From positions 1 through 25,775 of the forward strand of contig CAZJXA010000019.1 of the NCBI GenBank assembly GCA_964549785.1: DNA of 25,775 nucleotides. The letters are read 5' to 3'. Positions 8,164 through 14,921 of the stretch are shown piece after piece. This stretch comes from JBEIUO01 sp964549785 (GTDB taxonomy: Bacteria > Planctomycetota > Phycisphaerae > Phycisphaerales > UBA1924). The notes beneath the pieces were generated by a model. That model had not been told where the DNA came from. It did no database searches and was given only the letters and a program-made list of their open reading frames with translations. The number at the start of each line of letters is the position of its first letter. Position 1 is the first letter of the stretch. A program made the position numbers and the translations under genes.

Positions 8164-8838
8164 ATGAACATCCGCCTCCATTCCTCAGTTGCCGGCCCGG
8201 TTCTTGCTTTGGTGCTCGCATCCGTACCCCAGTTCGCCGCGGCCGCCGACTTGGACACCACCCCCGCCTCCCTGAACATTCAGCCCGAGATCGCGACCAC
8301 ACCTCCCGCCCCACAGCAGACGGGCGAAGCCGTCACCGATCTCGAGTTGTCGCCGGCGGCGGTGGCCTACGGCACGGCGGGCTCGAAATGGTGGTCGGCG
8401 GGGGCGGGCATCGCCAACGATTTCTCGAACGCGACCGACCTCCATGTATACGGCGCGTACTCGTACTTCCTCGATACCGACGTCGAGCTTGCCGCGGAAC
8501 TGGGCGGGTGGTACTACGGCCAGGGCGATGATGCCCTCGGGCTGAACCCGAACATTGTGTTCCGATGGCACTTTTTCAACAATCAGAAGTGGACCGTGTA
8601 TGGCGATTTGGGTATCGGAGTGCTCTTCACCACCGACGATGTTCCCGACGGCGGTTCATCCTTGGGATTCACCCCCCGGGCCGGGTTCGGTTTTACACGG
8701 CTGTTGAACGATTCGGGCTTGCGATGGCAGACCGGTCTGCGCTGGGCCCACATTTCCAACGCCCGGCTCAACGGCGATGAGGACAACCCCAGCCGCGACT
8801 CGGCGATGCTGTATACCGGGCTGATCTGGCCCTTCTGA
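8164..8838 (+). CDS. Acyloxyacyl hydrolase / lipid A 3-O-deacylase (PagL) family protein
   Basis: This 224-residue protein has a Sec signal peptide (about residues 1-27, ending AAAAD), a Pro/Thr-rich linker and then alternating aromatic strands of an outer-membrane beta-barrel that ends in Phe (YTGLIWPF). The strand motifs fit the PagL family: GFTPRAGFGFTRLL, LRWQTGLRWAHISNARLN. In PagL the catalytic His and Ser sit in an HxSN motif, present here as HISN. PagL removes a 3-O-linked acyl chain from lipid A. Family members in this kind of bacterium are often annotated only as acyloxyacyl hydrolases, and the actual substrate is not known from sequence. A scaffold gap begins 23 bases after the stop. 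Confidence 0.82.
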   Translation: MNIRLHSSVAGPVLALVLASVPQFAAAADLDTTPASLNIQPEIATTPPAPQQTGEAVTDLELSPAAVAYGTAGSKWWSAGAGIANDFSNATDLHVYGAYSYFLDTDVELAAELGGWYYGQGDDALGLNPNIVFRWHFFNNQKWTVYGDLGIGVLFTTDDVPDGGSSLGFTPRAGFGFTRLLNDSGLRWQTGLRWAHISNARLNGDEDNPSRDSAMLYTGLIWPF

Positions 8839-8861
8839 TAGAGATGGGCTCGGGAACCCAG

Positions 8862-8961
8862 NNNNNNNNNNNNNNNNNNNNNNNNNNNNNNNNNNNNNNN
8901 NNNNNNNNNNNNNNNNNNNNNNNNNNNNNNNNNNNNNNNNNNNNNNNNNNNNNNNNNNNNN
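8862..8961. other. Assembly gap (100 N)
   Basis: This is a run of exactly 100 N, which is a standard placeholder of unknown true length. It separates the PagL-like gene from the E1 alpha gene, so the promoter of the latter and any small gene between may be missing. Confidence 0.98.
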
Positions 8962-9052
8962 AGACCGCAGGAGCAGCGGTCCCGCATCGCCTTTGACGGG
9001 CCGCCGCCCCCTCCGTCTCTCCGTCTCCCGGCAACTCCCTACCATCGTCCCC

Positions 9053-10180
9053 ATGCCCCAGAAGACCGCGTACGAAGCCAAGATCCAGTACCTCCAGATC
9101 ATGGATGAGCACGGCACCATCGACGAGAAACTCGTCAAAGGGGCCGACGGCAAGCCGGTGCTCGCCGACACCGAGGTCCTGGAACTCTACCAGTTCATGT
9201 GCCGCTGCCGGGCCCTCGACGAGATCGCCTTTAAATTGCAGCGCTCCGGGCGGATGGGCACGTACCCGCAGAACAAGGGGCAAGAGGCCGCCGCGATCGG
9301 TTCGGCCTACGCCGCCGAGCGCGGTGTGGATTGGCTCGTTCCGTGCTACCGCGAGAACGCCGCCCTGTGGATGCACGGCCTGCCCATGCACTACGTCCTT
9401 TTGCACTGGATGGGCGATGAGCGCGGCAACCAGATCCCCAAGGGTGTGAACCAGTTGCCCTTGTGCATCCCCATCGGCACGCAGATGCTGCACGCCACGG
9501 GCATCTCGTGGGCCTTCAAGATGCGCAACGAGAAAAAGGTCGCGATCACCTACTTCGGCGACGGTGCCACCAGCGAGGGTGACTTTCACGAGGCCATGAA
9601 TTTCGCCAGTGTCTTCCAGACGCCCACGGTCTTCTTCTGCCAGAATAATCATTGGGCGATCAGCGTGCCGCGGGAAAGCCAGATGGCGAGCGAAACCGTC
9701 GCCCAGAAGGCCATCGCCTACGGCATGCCCACGGTGCAGGTCGACGGGAACGACCTCTTCGCCGTCTACAAAGCCAGCAAGGAGGCCGTGGATCGGGCCC
9801 GCGCCGGCGGGGGACCCAGTTTCATCGAGGCCGTGACGTACCGGCTGGCCGACCACACCACGGCGGACGATGCCCGGCGCTACCGGGATCCGGAAGAGTT
9901 GGAGGCGTGGCAGGGCAAAGACCCGGTCATCCGGCTGCGGAAATACCTGACGGCCAAGGGCCTCTGGAGCGACGCCAAGCAGGCGGAACTGGACGAGGCG
10001 ACGAAGGCGAATGCGTCAGACGTCGTGAAGCAGGCCGAGGGGATCGAGAAGCCGTCCATCGACGACATCTTTGATTACACCTTCGCGAGCCTGCCGAAGG
10101 AACTCGAGACGCAAAAGCGGACGCTGCGGACGAGCAGTTTGGGGCAGATGACGGCCGAGGCGGAGGCGGAGGCGAGGTAA
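9053..10180 (+). CDS. 2-oxo acid dehydrogenase E1 component, alpha subunit
   Basis: This is the thiamine-diphosphate E1 alpha subunit that, with E1 beta, decarboxylates a 2-oxo acid and passes the acyl group to lipoyl-E2. The 375-residue protein shows the family path: FKLQRSGRMGTYPQNKGQEA, PCYRENAALWMHGL, GNQIPKGVNQLP, and the ThDP/Mg motif GDGATSEGDFHEAM ending in QNN. ATG 9053 puts a normal N-terminus (MPQKTAYEAK) in place. It resembles both Gram-positive-type pyruvate dehydrogenase E1 alpha and branched-chain E1 alpha. The leucine genes nearby favour branched-chain oxo acids, but sequence alone does not decide. E1 beta lies 745 bases downstream, past a toxin-antitoxin pair; E2 and E3 are not in the window. 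Confidence 0.92.
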   Translation: MPQKTAYEAKIQYLQIMDEHGTIDEKLVKGADGKPVLADTEVLELYQFMCRCRALDEIAFKLQRSGRMGTYPQNKGQEAAAIGSAYAAERGVDWLVPCYRENAALWMHGLPMHYVLLHWMGDERGNQIPKGVNQLPLCIPIGTQMLHATGISWAFKMRNEKKVAITYFGDGATSEGDFHEAMNFASVFQTPTVFFCQNNHWAISVPRESQMASETVAQKAIAYGMPTVQVDGNDLFAVYKASKEAVDRARAGGGPSFIEAVTYRLADHTTADDARRYRDPEELEAWQGKDPVIRLRKYLTAKGLWSDAKQAELDEATKANASDVVKQAEGIEKPSIDDIFDYTFASLPKELETQKRTLRTSSLGQMTAEAEAEAR

Positions 10181-10240
10181 GGAAGGGCGCTGCGGCGAGC
10201 CCGCCGATTAGTGTTCACCATCCCGAGGTACAATTCCGCC

Positions 10241-10486
10241 ATGCCCCCTCATCTCCGAGACAGAATCAGCATCGATCCTTCTATCTGCTTCGGAAAGGCT
10301 TGCATCAAAGGGCACCGAATCTGGGTCTCCCTCATCCTTGATTCGATGGCCGCCGGGGAATCGATCGATTCGATCGTCGCCAACTACCCCGGCCTGGTCC
10401 GCGACGACATCCTCGCATGCATCGCGTACGGAGCCGAAATGAGCCGCGAGAGGTTTGTGGACATCCCGCTGAGACACTCGGCGTGA
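10241..10486 (+). CDS. DUF433 antitoxin-like protein
   Basis: The 81-residue protein begins RDRISIDPSICFGKACIKGH and continues RIWVSLILDSMAAG and YPGLVRDDILACIAYGAE, the standard DUF433 pattern (I..dP..c.GkP.I.GtRi.V, then a winged-helix-like YP.L...di.aal.ya). DUF433 proteins usually pair with DUF5615 PIN-like toxins as predicted type II toxin-antitoxin systems. The stop overlaps the GTG start of such a partner (GTGA at 10483-10486). The pair sits between the two E1 subunit genes on the same strand. Confidence 0.88.
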   Translation: MPPHLRDRISIDPSICFGKACIKGHRIWVSLILDSMAAGESIDSIVANYPGLVRDDILACIAYGAEMSRERFVDIPLRHSA

Positions 10487-10862
10487 GGTTCAAGCTGGAT
10501 GAGAATCTCGGGAAGGGGCACGCAAATCTTTTGCGGCTCGCTGGCTTTGACGCCCACACCGTTCCCGATGAAGGGCTCGAAGGAAGCGCCGATTTCGAGG
10601 TTATTCGCGCCGCCCGAGACGAAGGCCGTTGCCTCATCACGCTCGACCTGGATTTCAGCAACCCGCTGGCTTTTCCGCCGTCCGAGTATCGCGGCATCAT
10701 CCTGCTCCGCTGCGGGCCCCGCACCGAGCGGTATCAATCTCTGCTGTCGTCTCCACGCTCTTGGAGGCGCTGCGTTCGAAATCAACCGATCTTCCCGGCC
10801 CCGATGGTCACCTCTGGATCGTCGAACCGGGACGGGTTCGCGTGCACCAGCCGCCCGCTTAG
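10483..10862 (+). pseudogene. DUF5615 PIN-like toxin gene, frameshifted near 10735-10750
   Basis: From GTG 10483 the frame reads RFKLDENLGKGHANLLRLAG, VPDEGLEGSADFEV and LITLDLDFSNPLAFPP, with the acidic residues of the DUF5615 PIN-like fold (the DEN near the start, and the TLDLDF acidic pair). After CGPRTERYQSL the family continuation is found in a different frame: STLLEALRSKSTDLPG then LWIVEPGRVRVHQPP, ending at TAG 10860-10862. A single-base loss around 10735-10750 (restored for example as CTGCTGGTCGTC) would join them into about 126 residues, the usual family length. As written the toxin loses its C-terminal strand and carries a foreign tail. Either the toxin is inactivated or the base is a sequencing error. 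Confidence 0.78.
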
Positions 10863-10925
10863 ACTGCACCGCCTCTTCTGCCTCCTTCGTGACACTGTTT
10901 TCACCCTGCACTCCTCGGCACACCC

Positions 10926-11999
10926 ATGACCACCACAGCTCCAACCACCAACGCGGCCCCCAACGCCCCCACCGCCTTCAACCCCAAACTCCGCCGCCGC
11001 GCCGGCGACGGCGGGGAGGCCCAAGTTGAGTGCAACCTGGTGGAGGCCATCACCCTCACGCTCTCGCAGGAGATGGACCGCGATTCGCGCGTCGTCATCC
11101 TGGGCGAAGACGTGGGCCTCAACGGGGGCGTCTTCCGCGCCACCGACGGCCTGCACGCCCGCTTCGGCGGAAACCGCGTGATCGACACCCCCTTGGCCGA
11201 ATCCGGGATCATGGGGTCCGCGATCGGTCTCGCCATGGCCGGGATGCGACCCATCCCCGAGATTCAGTTTGAAGGATTCCTCGGCCCCGCGTACGACCAA
11301 CTGTGCAACCACGCGGCCCGGTACCGGACCCGCAGTCGCGGCGCCGTCACGATTCCCTTGGTCCTGCGCGTGCCGGTGGGGGGCGGTATCCACGCCCCGG
11401 AACTGCATTCCGACTCGCCCGAGGCGATTTACGCCCATCAGCCGGGCTTGAAGGTCGTCATGCCCTGCACCCCCGCCGACGCGAAAGGCCTGCTCGTCGC
11501 GGCGATCGAAGACCCCGACCCGGTCGTGTTTTTCGAGCCGAAACGGGTCTACCGCCTGCCGACGCGAGAGTGGATTTCCGAAGAGCGGTACATCATCCCC
11601 ATCGGCCAGGCCAAGGTGCTGACCGAGGGAACCGACCTCACCATCGTCTCGTGGGGGGCGTCGGTCTATCAATGCCTGGAAGCCCTCGACGCCCTGCCCG
11701 AGGACGTGAGCGTTGAACTCATCGACCTCCGCACCATCTACCCGATCGATGCCGACACCGTGATCCAAAGCGTCCAGAAGACCGGACGCTGCGTGATCGT
11801 TCACGAAGCCCCAAAGACTGCCGGGATGGGCGCGGAACTCTCGAGCCTTATCCAGGAGAACTGCTTCCTGTACTTGAAGGCCCCGGTCCAGCGCGTGGCC
11901 GGCTTCGATACCGTCATGCCCTACTACAAGCTCGAACTCGACTACCTGCCCGACGCGAAACGGGTGACCGAGGCCGTGCTGCAGACCCTGGCGTTCTGA
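10926..11999 (+). CDS. 2-oxo acid dehydrogenase E1 component, beta subunit
   Basis: This 357-residue protein is the transketolase-like partner of E1 alpha. It has an extra Ala/Thr/Asn-rich N-terminal stretch (about 30 residues), then the family core: VVILGEDVGLNGGVFRAT, VIDTPLAESGI, IPEIQFEGFLGPAYDQL, HSDSPEAIYAHQPGLKVV, DPVVFFEPKRVYR, and a C-terminal transketolase domain with VIVHEAPKTAGMGAELSSLI. It should form an alpha2beta2 E1 with the product of the gene at 9053. Substrate is pyruvate or a branched-chain oxo acid; the leucine genes nearby support the latter. Part of its 3' end is duplicated as a decayed copy at 12797-13021. Confidence 0.93.
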   Translation: MTTTAPTTNAAPNAPTAFNPKLRRRAGDGGEAQVECNLVEAITLTLSQEMDRDSRVVILGEDVGLNGGVFRATDGLHARFGGNRVIDTPLAESGIMGSAIGLAMAGMRPIPEIQFEGFLGPAYDQLCNHAARYRTRSRGAVTIPLVLRVPVGGGIHAPELHSDSPEAIYAHQPGLKVVMPCTPADAKGLLVAAIEDPDPVVFFEPKRVYRLPTREWISEERYIIPIGQAKVLTEGTDLTIVSWGASVYQCLEALDALPEDVSVELIDLRTIYPIDADTVIQSVQKTGRCVIVHEAPKTAGMGAELSSLIQENCFLYLKAPVQRVAGFDTVMPYYKLELDYLPDAKRVTEAVLQTLAF

Positions 12000-12096
12000 C
12001 GGGCAGCACTCCGTCACCGCCGACCGAAGCCGACCTGGGCGACAGGTCACCGCGACCCATCCCCTGGCGCGAAGCCCCTTGAAGAATCGATCCGCT

Positions 12097-12513
12097 GTGC
12101 GAAACGTCTCCGGCACAACCCTCTTCATCGGTCACGCCGGAAACGGGCGCGACATTGCAGCGCTCCGGCGCGCGGGCATCGAAGCCCTGATCGATGTTGC
12201 CATCAATGAAACGCCAGCCACGCCCCAACGTGAGATGGTCTGCTGCCGAATCCCGCTGGACGACGGCGGCGGGAACCCCCCGGTCAGCGTCCGTCTCGCG
12301 CTCGACACCACATCGGCACTCCTCAAAGCAGAGATCAAGACGCTCGTATTTTGCAGCGCGGGGATGTCTCGATCGCCGGCCATCGCGGCGGGTGCCCTTT
12401 CGCTGGCGCTCGCCATCGATCCGAACGAAGCCCTGGGCCGCGTCCGGGCCTGCGGCCCCTGCGACATCTCGCCCACGCTTTGGGGCTCGGTACTCGACGC
12501 GCTGCAACGCTGA
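12097..12513 (+). CDS. Dual-specificity protein phosphatase-like protein
   Basis: This protein of about 138 residues has the CX5R phosphatase loop in LVFCSAGMSRSPAIAAG, where Cys is the expected nucleophile and Arg binds phosphate. Before it come the DSP-like opening TLFIGHAGNGRD, RRAGIEALIDVA, and RIPLDDGGGN, whose Asp residues are candidates for the general acid. This fits a compact dual-specificity or tyrosine phosphatase. GTG 12097 was chosen because the fold begins a few residues later; a TTG at 12079 would add six residues. It lies 97 bases after the E1 beta stop on the same strand. In E1 complexes phosphatases can regulate activity, but no such link is shown here. Confidence 0.75.
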   Translation: MRNVSGTTLFIGHAGNGRDIAALRRAGIEALIDVAINETPATPQREMVCCRIPLDDGGGNPPVSVRLALDTTSALLKAEIKTLVFCSAGMSRSPAIAAGALSLALAIDPNEALGRVRACGPCDISPTLWGSVLDALQR

Positions 12514-12553
12514 CGCCGGACCCAAACCGGCGAACTTGAAATTCCTGCCCAAG

Positions 12554-12627
12554 GGTGGCTAACGGGGCTCGAACCCGTGTCCCCGGACTCACAATCCAGT
12601 GTCTTGGCCAACTAGACGATAACCACC
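12554..12627 (-). tRNA. tRNA-His (GTG anticodon)
   Basis: On the minus strand the sequence folds into a full cloverleaf. The acceptor stem is GTGGTTA/TAGCCAC, the D arm is GTCT/AGAC, the anticodon arm is CTGGA-TTGTGAG-TCCGG with anticodon GTG, and the T arm is ACGGG-TTCGAGC-CCCGT. A G at position -1 (base 12627) faces discriminator C (base 12554), the hallmark of tRNA-His. The 3' CCA is not encoded. Confidence 0.96.
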
Positions 12628-12647
12628 AGCATCCCAAAAAACCCATG

Positions 12648-12675
12648 AAAAAAGGCCTCCCACAATCGGGAGGCC
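12648..12675 (-). terminator. Rho-independent terminator (minus strand)
   Basis: Read on the minus strand, a perfect 8-bp stem GGCCTCCC/GGGAGGCC with a 6-base loop is followed directly by six T. It would end minus-strand transcripts arriving from the DUF4375 side, just before tRNA-His. On the plus strand no T run follows, so it is not a terminator for the phosphatase gene. Confidence 0.8.
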
Positions 12676-12796
12676 TCTGAAAAAATCGCGAACCAGCAAC
12701 GGTCAAACGATCAGCGGCCTCCCCTTCGGGACGTGATAGCAATGACCGTGATGCTTGATGGAAGACTGCATTGGATGAATCTATAGGCGACCGCTC

Positions 12797-13021
12797 TTGA
12801 TCCGTCGACATGCCATCGAGACGTGTCTCAAGACCGGCTGGATGGGCCCGGAACTCTCGATCCTTATCCAGGCGAATCGCTTCCTGTACGTGAGCGCCCG
12901 GGTCCAGCGCGTGGCCAAGGCGATCATGCAGACGCTTGGGGACTCGCCCAGGACTCTTCCAAGAGTGGAGGAGATAGCGGCACGCCGCGCGATGTTCACT
13001 CGCGTGCAGGAGGCAGGGTGA
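12797..13021 (+). pseudogene. Decayed duplicate of the 3' end of the E1 beta gene
   Basis: The stretch from 12628 to 13075 has no intact recognised gene but holds this remnant. Bases 12830-12916 align without gaps to 11814-11900 of the E1 beta gene with 12 mismatches in 87 by hand count. The protein reads KTGWMGPELSILIQANRFLY where E1 beta has KTAGMGAELSSLIQENCFLY. After VQRVA the copy jumps to KAIMQTL, matching EAVLQTL, so 69 bases (11901-11969 of the parent) are missing in frame. The remaining frame is open from a TTG at 12797 to TGA 13021 (74 codons) and ends with an unrelated tail. Nothing upstream of about 12800 resembles the parent gene. Expression is doubtful; it looks like a degraded partial duplication. 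Confidence 0.8.
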
Positions 13022-13075
13022 TCGTACGTGTTTGCGGAGCCTCTCACACGCAATTCACTGTGATCCGCGTCCGAC

Positions 13076-13618
13076 TCACACGACCTTAAAGAAGTCTGTT
13101 GAATGTGCAAGAACAAATTTCAGCCGGACTTCGCTCAGCGAAACGCCGTCGCGTTCAAAGAAGTTATCATCAAGTTCATTCAGGACGTTGGACAGACGCT
13201 CCCGCTCGCGCTGATCATCGGGCGTGAGCAGTTCGGTCATATCGTCGTAGTTTGCGGGGAGCACACCCCCCGGAAGGGCTTTAATCGCCCGTCCCAAAAG
13301 GTCGGCAACATCAGCCGGACCATGTTGAGTGTAAAATCGGAGGGCTACCGCCGCGGGAACCGGCCCTTTGTTCAAAAAGAACTGGTCAAATCCGCCGTTA
13401 TTGACCTCCAACTCGAGAGCCCAGGCGGCCCAGAACGCGGCACGGGACGGGATCGCATCTTCAAGCAGGTCATAGTCGTCGGGGAGACCGTCGGACACGA
13501 TTTCCAAGAGCGCTTCATCAATCTCTAACGCGTCTGGGGAATCAAGTTCGAGATCAGAATCCAGTTTTTGGAGTTTGGCGAGGGTTGCTGCGGGAAGAGT
13601 TTCCTGTTTTTTCGGCAT
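13076..13618 (-). CDS. DUF4375 (DMP19-like) family protein
   Basis: The 180-residue protein is acidic and soluble. Its central motif AFWAAWALELEVNNGGFDQF followed by FLNKGPVPAAVALRFY is the signature of the DUF4375/DMP19-like family (EvxNGGfdQff.N). The N-terminal 50 residues are rich in Leu and Asp. ATG 13618 is backed by GAGGA four bases upstream. It is the last gene of a minus-strand run; the nearest terminator on this strand is at 12648-12675. The family's role is unknown; members occur widely as single genes, some near immunity-type proteins. Confidence 0.8.
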   Translation of the reverse strand: MPKKQETLPAATLAKLQKLDSDLELDSPDALEIDEALLEIVSDGLPDDYDLLEDAIPSRAAFWAAWALELEVNNGGFDQFFLNKGPVPAAVALRFYTQHGPADVADLLGRAIKALPGGVLPANYDDMTELLTPDDQRERERLSNVLNELDDNFFERDGVSLSEVRLKFVLAHSTDFFKVV

Positions 13619-13732
13619 GTTGTCCTCTTTACAACGTGATACGGCAGTGAACTGACATCGGCGCTTATGGAAACGTAGGCATCGGGGCGTTTTCTAAAGA
13701 GCCGCGTGTGGCGAATCAAGCGCCTCAACTGT

Positions 13733-14191
13733 TTACGGCAGTACAGGCGGCTCTTTCATCATCACCTGCCGCTGCATGAGCACCCAGACTTGGTCGATGG
13801 CTCGTTGGTCCGTCCGAGATTCGCCGTTGACCGAGGTCTTGATCCGCACGCTGGTGCGTTGGCTGTCCATCTCCATGATCTGCATCGACATCCGGAACTT
13901 CGTGTCCTGTACATACGAGTTCCACGCGCGTTCGGCGGAACGGTCGATGCCCCGCTCACCGGTCAGAAGCCCCGCCGAGCGGTCGGACATCGCGATGGTG
14001 TACCCGGCGTCGAAGAGCGCGCTCGAGGCGGCCCGGTACGTCTGATCGAGCGTCGCATCGACTTCGCGCGTCTCGATGGCATTCATCTGGGCCTGCGTCA
14101 ACGGGGGCTGTCTGGCGGCGCACCCCGAAAATGCGAACGTGGCCAGACCCGAAAGACCGGTGACAAGAAGAGCGCGGGCGGTATCCAGCAT
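13733..14191 (-). CDS. Predicted lipoprotein, function unknown
   Basis: The 152-residue protein has a signal peptide with a plausible lipobox (TFAFSGCA, Cys about residue 24). The mature part is a small alpha/beta domain: DQTYRAASSALFDAGYTIAM, then SDRSAGLLTGERG and an edge of strands (KFRMSMQIMEMDS, SVRIKTSVNG). This pattern of a helix followed by an aGyxi..sd...G...g strand resembles small outer-membrane-associated lipoproteins, but I do not recognise a named family. The ATG at 14191 sits right at the edge of a five-unit 15-bp repeat that forms its upstream region, and no clear ribosome site is present. It lies downstream of the BamE-like lipoprotein on the same strand. Confidence 0.7.
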   Translation of the reverse strand: MLDTARALLVTGLSGLATFAFSGCAARQPPLTQAQMNAIETREVDATLDQTYRAASSALFDAGYTIAMSDRSAGLLTGERGIDRSAERAWNSYVQDTKFRMSMQIMEMDSQRTSVRIKTSVNGESRTDQRAIDQVWVLMQRQVMMKEPPVLP

Positions 14192-14265
14192 TGAAGACCC
14201 TTGAATTGGAGACCTCTAACTCGAAGACCCCGAACTTGAAGACCCTTCAATCGAAGACGCTCAAA
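14191..14265. repeat. Tandem array: five 15-bp units
   Basis: Five imperfect 15-base units run head to tail: 14191-14205 ttgaagacccttgaa, 14206-14220 ttggagacctctaac, 14221-14235 tcgaagaccccgaac, 14236-14250 ttgaagacccttcaa, 14251-14265 tcgaagacgctcaaa. The core GAAGACC (GGTCTTC on the other strand) recurs in register. The array fills most of the 100-base space between two minus-strand lipoprotein genes and touches the ATG of the downstream one. It is not a coding extension: reading upstream in that frame meets a TAG within the second unit. Confidence 0.85.
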
Positions 14266-14291
14266 CCCGTCAGAGGGTGACCCCGTTCCGA

Positions 14292-14687
14292 TCAGAACCT
14301 GCTGACACTCATCCGGTAGTCCTGCACTATATCGGCCCTATCAAAGTAGAGAATGAGCATCGTGCTTCGGGAGGAACTCGAAGACGACGATTGCCGCGCC
14401 CCCGCGATAAGCACCGTGAAGTACGACCCGCCCGACGAAATCTCCTGCGATACTTTGTCGTACGTCCAAACCTCGGTTCCGTCCTTGTACGTCGTAAGGT
14501 CGGGCGGACCGAAAATCTCAAGAACTTCGGCCTGCGAGGTCTGACCCTTGATGATGTTCTTCTTGGCCATCCCTTGGGTCAGGTTGCTGCGGTCATCCGC
14601 CGGCGGCGGCGACTTGCACGCCCCGATCCAGAACGGCGCGGCCACCAGGGCCGCGATCAAGGCAACGTTCGTTGACGATGTGTTCAC
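14292..14687 (-). CDS. BamE/SmpA-like lipoprotein
   Basis: The 131-residue protein has a signal peptide with lipobox WIGAC (Cys about 24). It then has the BamE-like core: IIKGQTSQAEVLEIFGPPDL followed by KDGTEVWTYDKV, a helix-turn with GxTxxxVxxxFGxPd and a Trp-Tyr strand. BamE assists outer-membrane protein assembly in proteobacteria; many planctomycete proteins share the fold without a proven role. A serine run (QSSSSSSSRS) sits in a loop before the last strand LILYFDRADIV. The start is GTG 14687, chosen because AGGAG lies 8 bases upstream and the signal peptide begins there. Confidence 0.75.
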   Translation of the reverse strand: MNTSSTNVALIAALVAAPFWIGACKSPPPADDRSNLTQGMAKKNIIKGQTSQAEVLEIFGPPDLTTYKDGTEVWTYDKVSQEISSGGSYFTVLIAGARQSSSSSSSRSTMLILYFDRADIVQDYRMSVSRF

Positions 14688-14778
14688 GCTCTTCGCTCCT
14701 GACCGTGGGTCTGAGTATCCACCGTAAGTGTATCAAACAAGATCGGCCCCTGCGAATCCAGCTCGTCGCAGCCCCAAA

Positions 14779-14862
14779 TGGCCCCGGTGGGAATCGAACC
14801 CACACTCCCGTTACAGGAAGCGGATTTTAAGTCCGCTGCGTCTGCCGTTCCGCCACGGGGCC
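14779..14862 (-). tRNA. tRNA-Leu (TAA anticodon)
   Basis: On the minus strand a type II tRNA folds with acceptor GGCCCCG/CGGGGCC, anticodon arm GCGGA-CTTAAAA-TCCGC (anticodon TAA, reading UUA/UUG), a long variable arm (CTGTAACGGGA region) and T arm GTGGG-TTCGATT-CCCAC. The discriminator is A, as expected for Leu. The 3' CCA is not encoded. Confidence 0.95.
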
Positions 14863-14921
14863 AGCTACGCCAACTCTACGGAAGAGCATGAGACCGCGGG
14901 AATCCGCCCGGCGACCCCGCT

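Noticed and set aside
8862..8961. N run as a possible hidden repeat array or island
   Set aside because: A 100-base N run is a standard placeholder; nothing in the flanks indicates a repeat, so no content can be claimed.
10782..12128. Long open frame on the minus strand (448 codons) across the E1 beta region
   Set aside because: It is the antisense shadow of the E1 beta gene, low in complexity and rich in Gly, Arg and Asp, with no family motif. GC-rich genes commonly leave such frames open.
12554..13021. tRNA-His as an integration site for a mobile element
   Set aside because: I saw no integrase, no repeated tRNA 3' end and no foreign gene block next to it. The E1 beta fragment nearby is host-derived.
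13697..13758. Inverted repeat AAAGAGCCGC ... GCGGCTCTTT
   Set aside because: The arms are about 42 bases apart, one lies inside the lipoprotein gene's end, and no T run follows in a useful position. It could be a weak bidirectional terminator but is not well enough supported.
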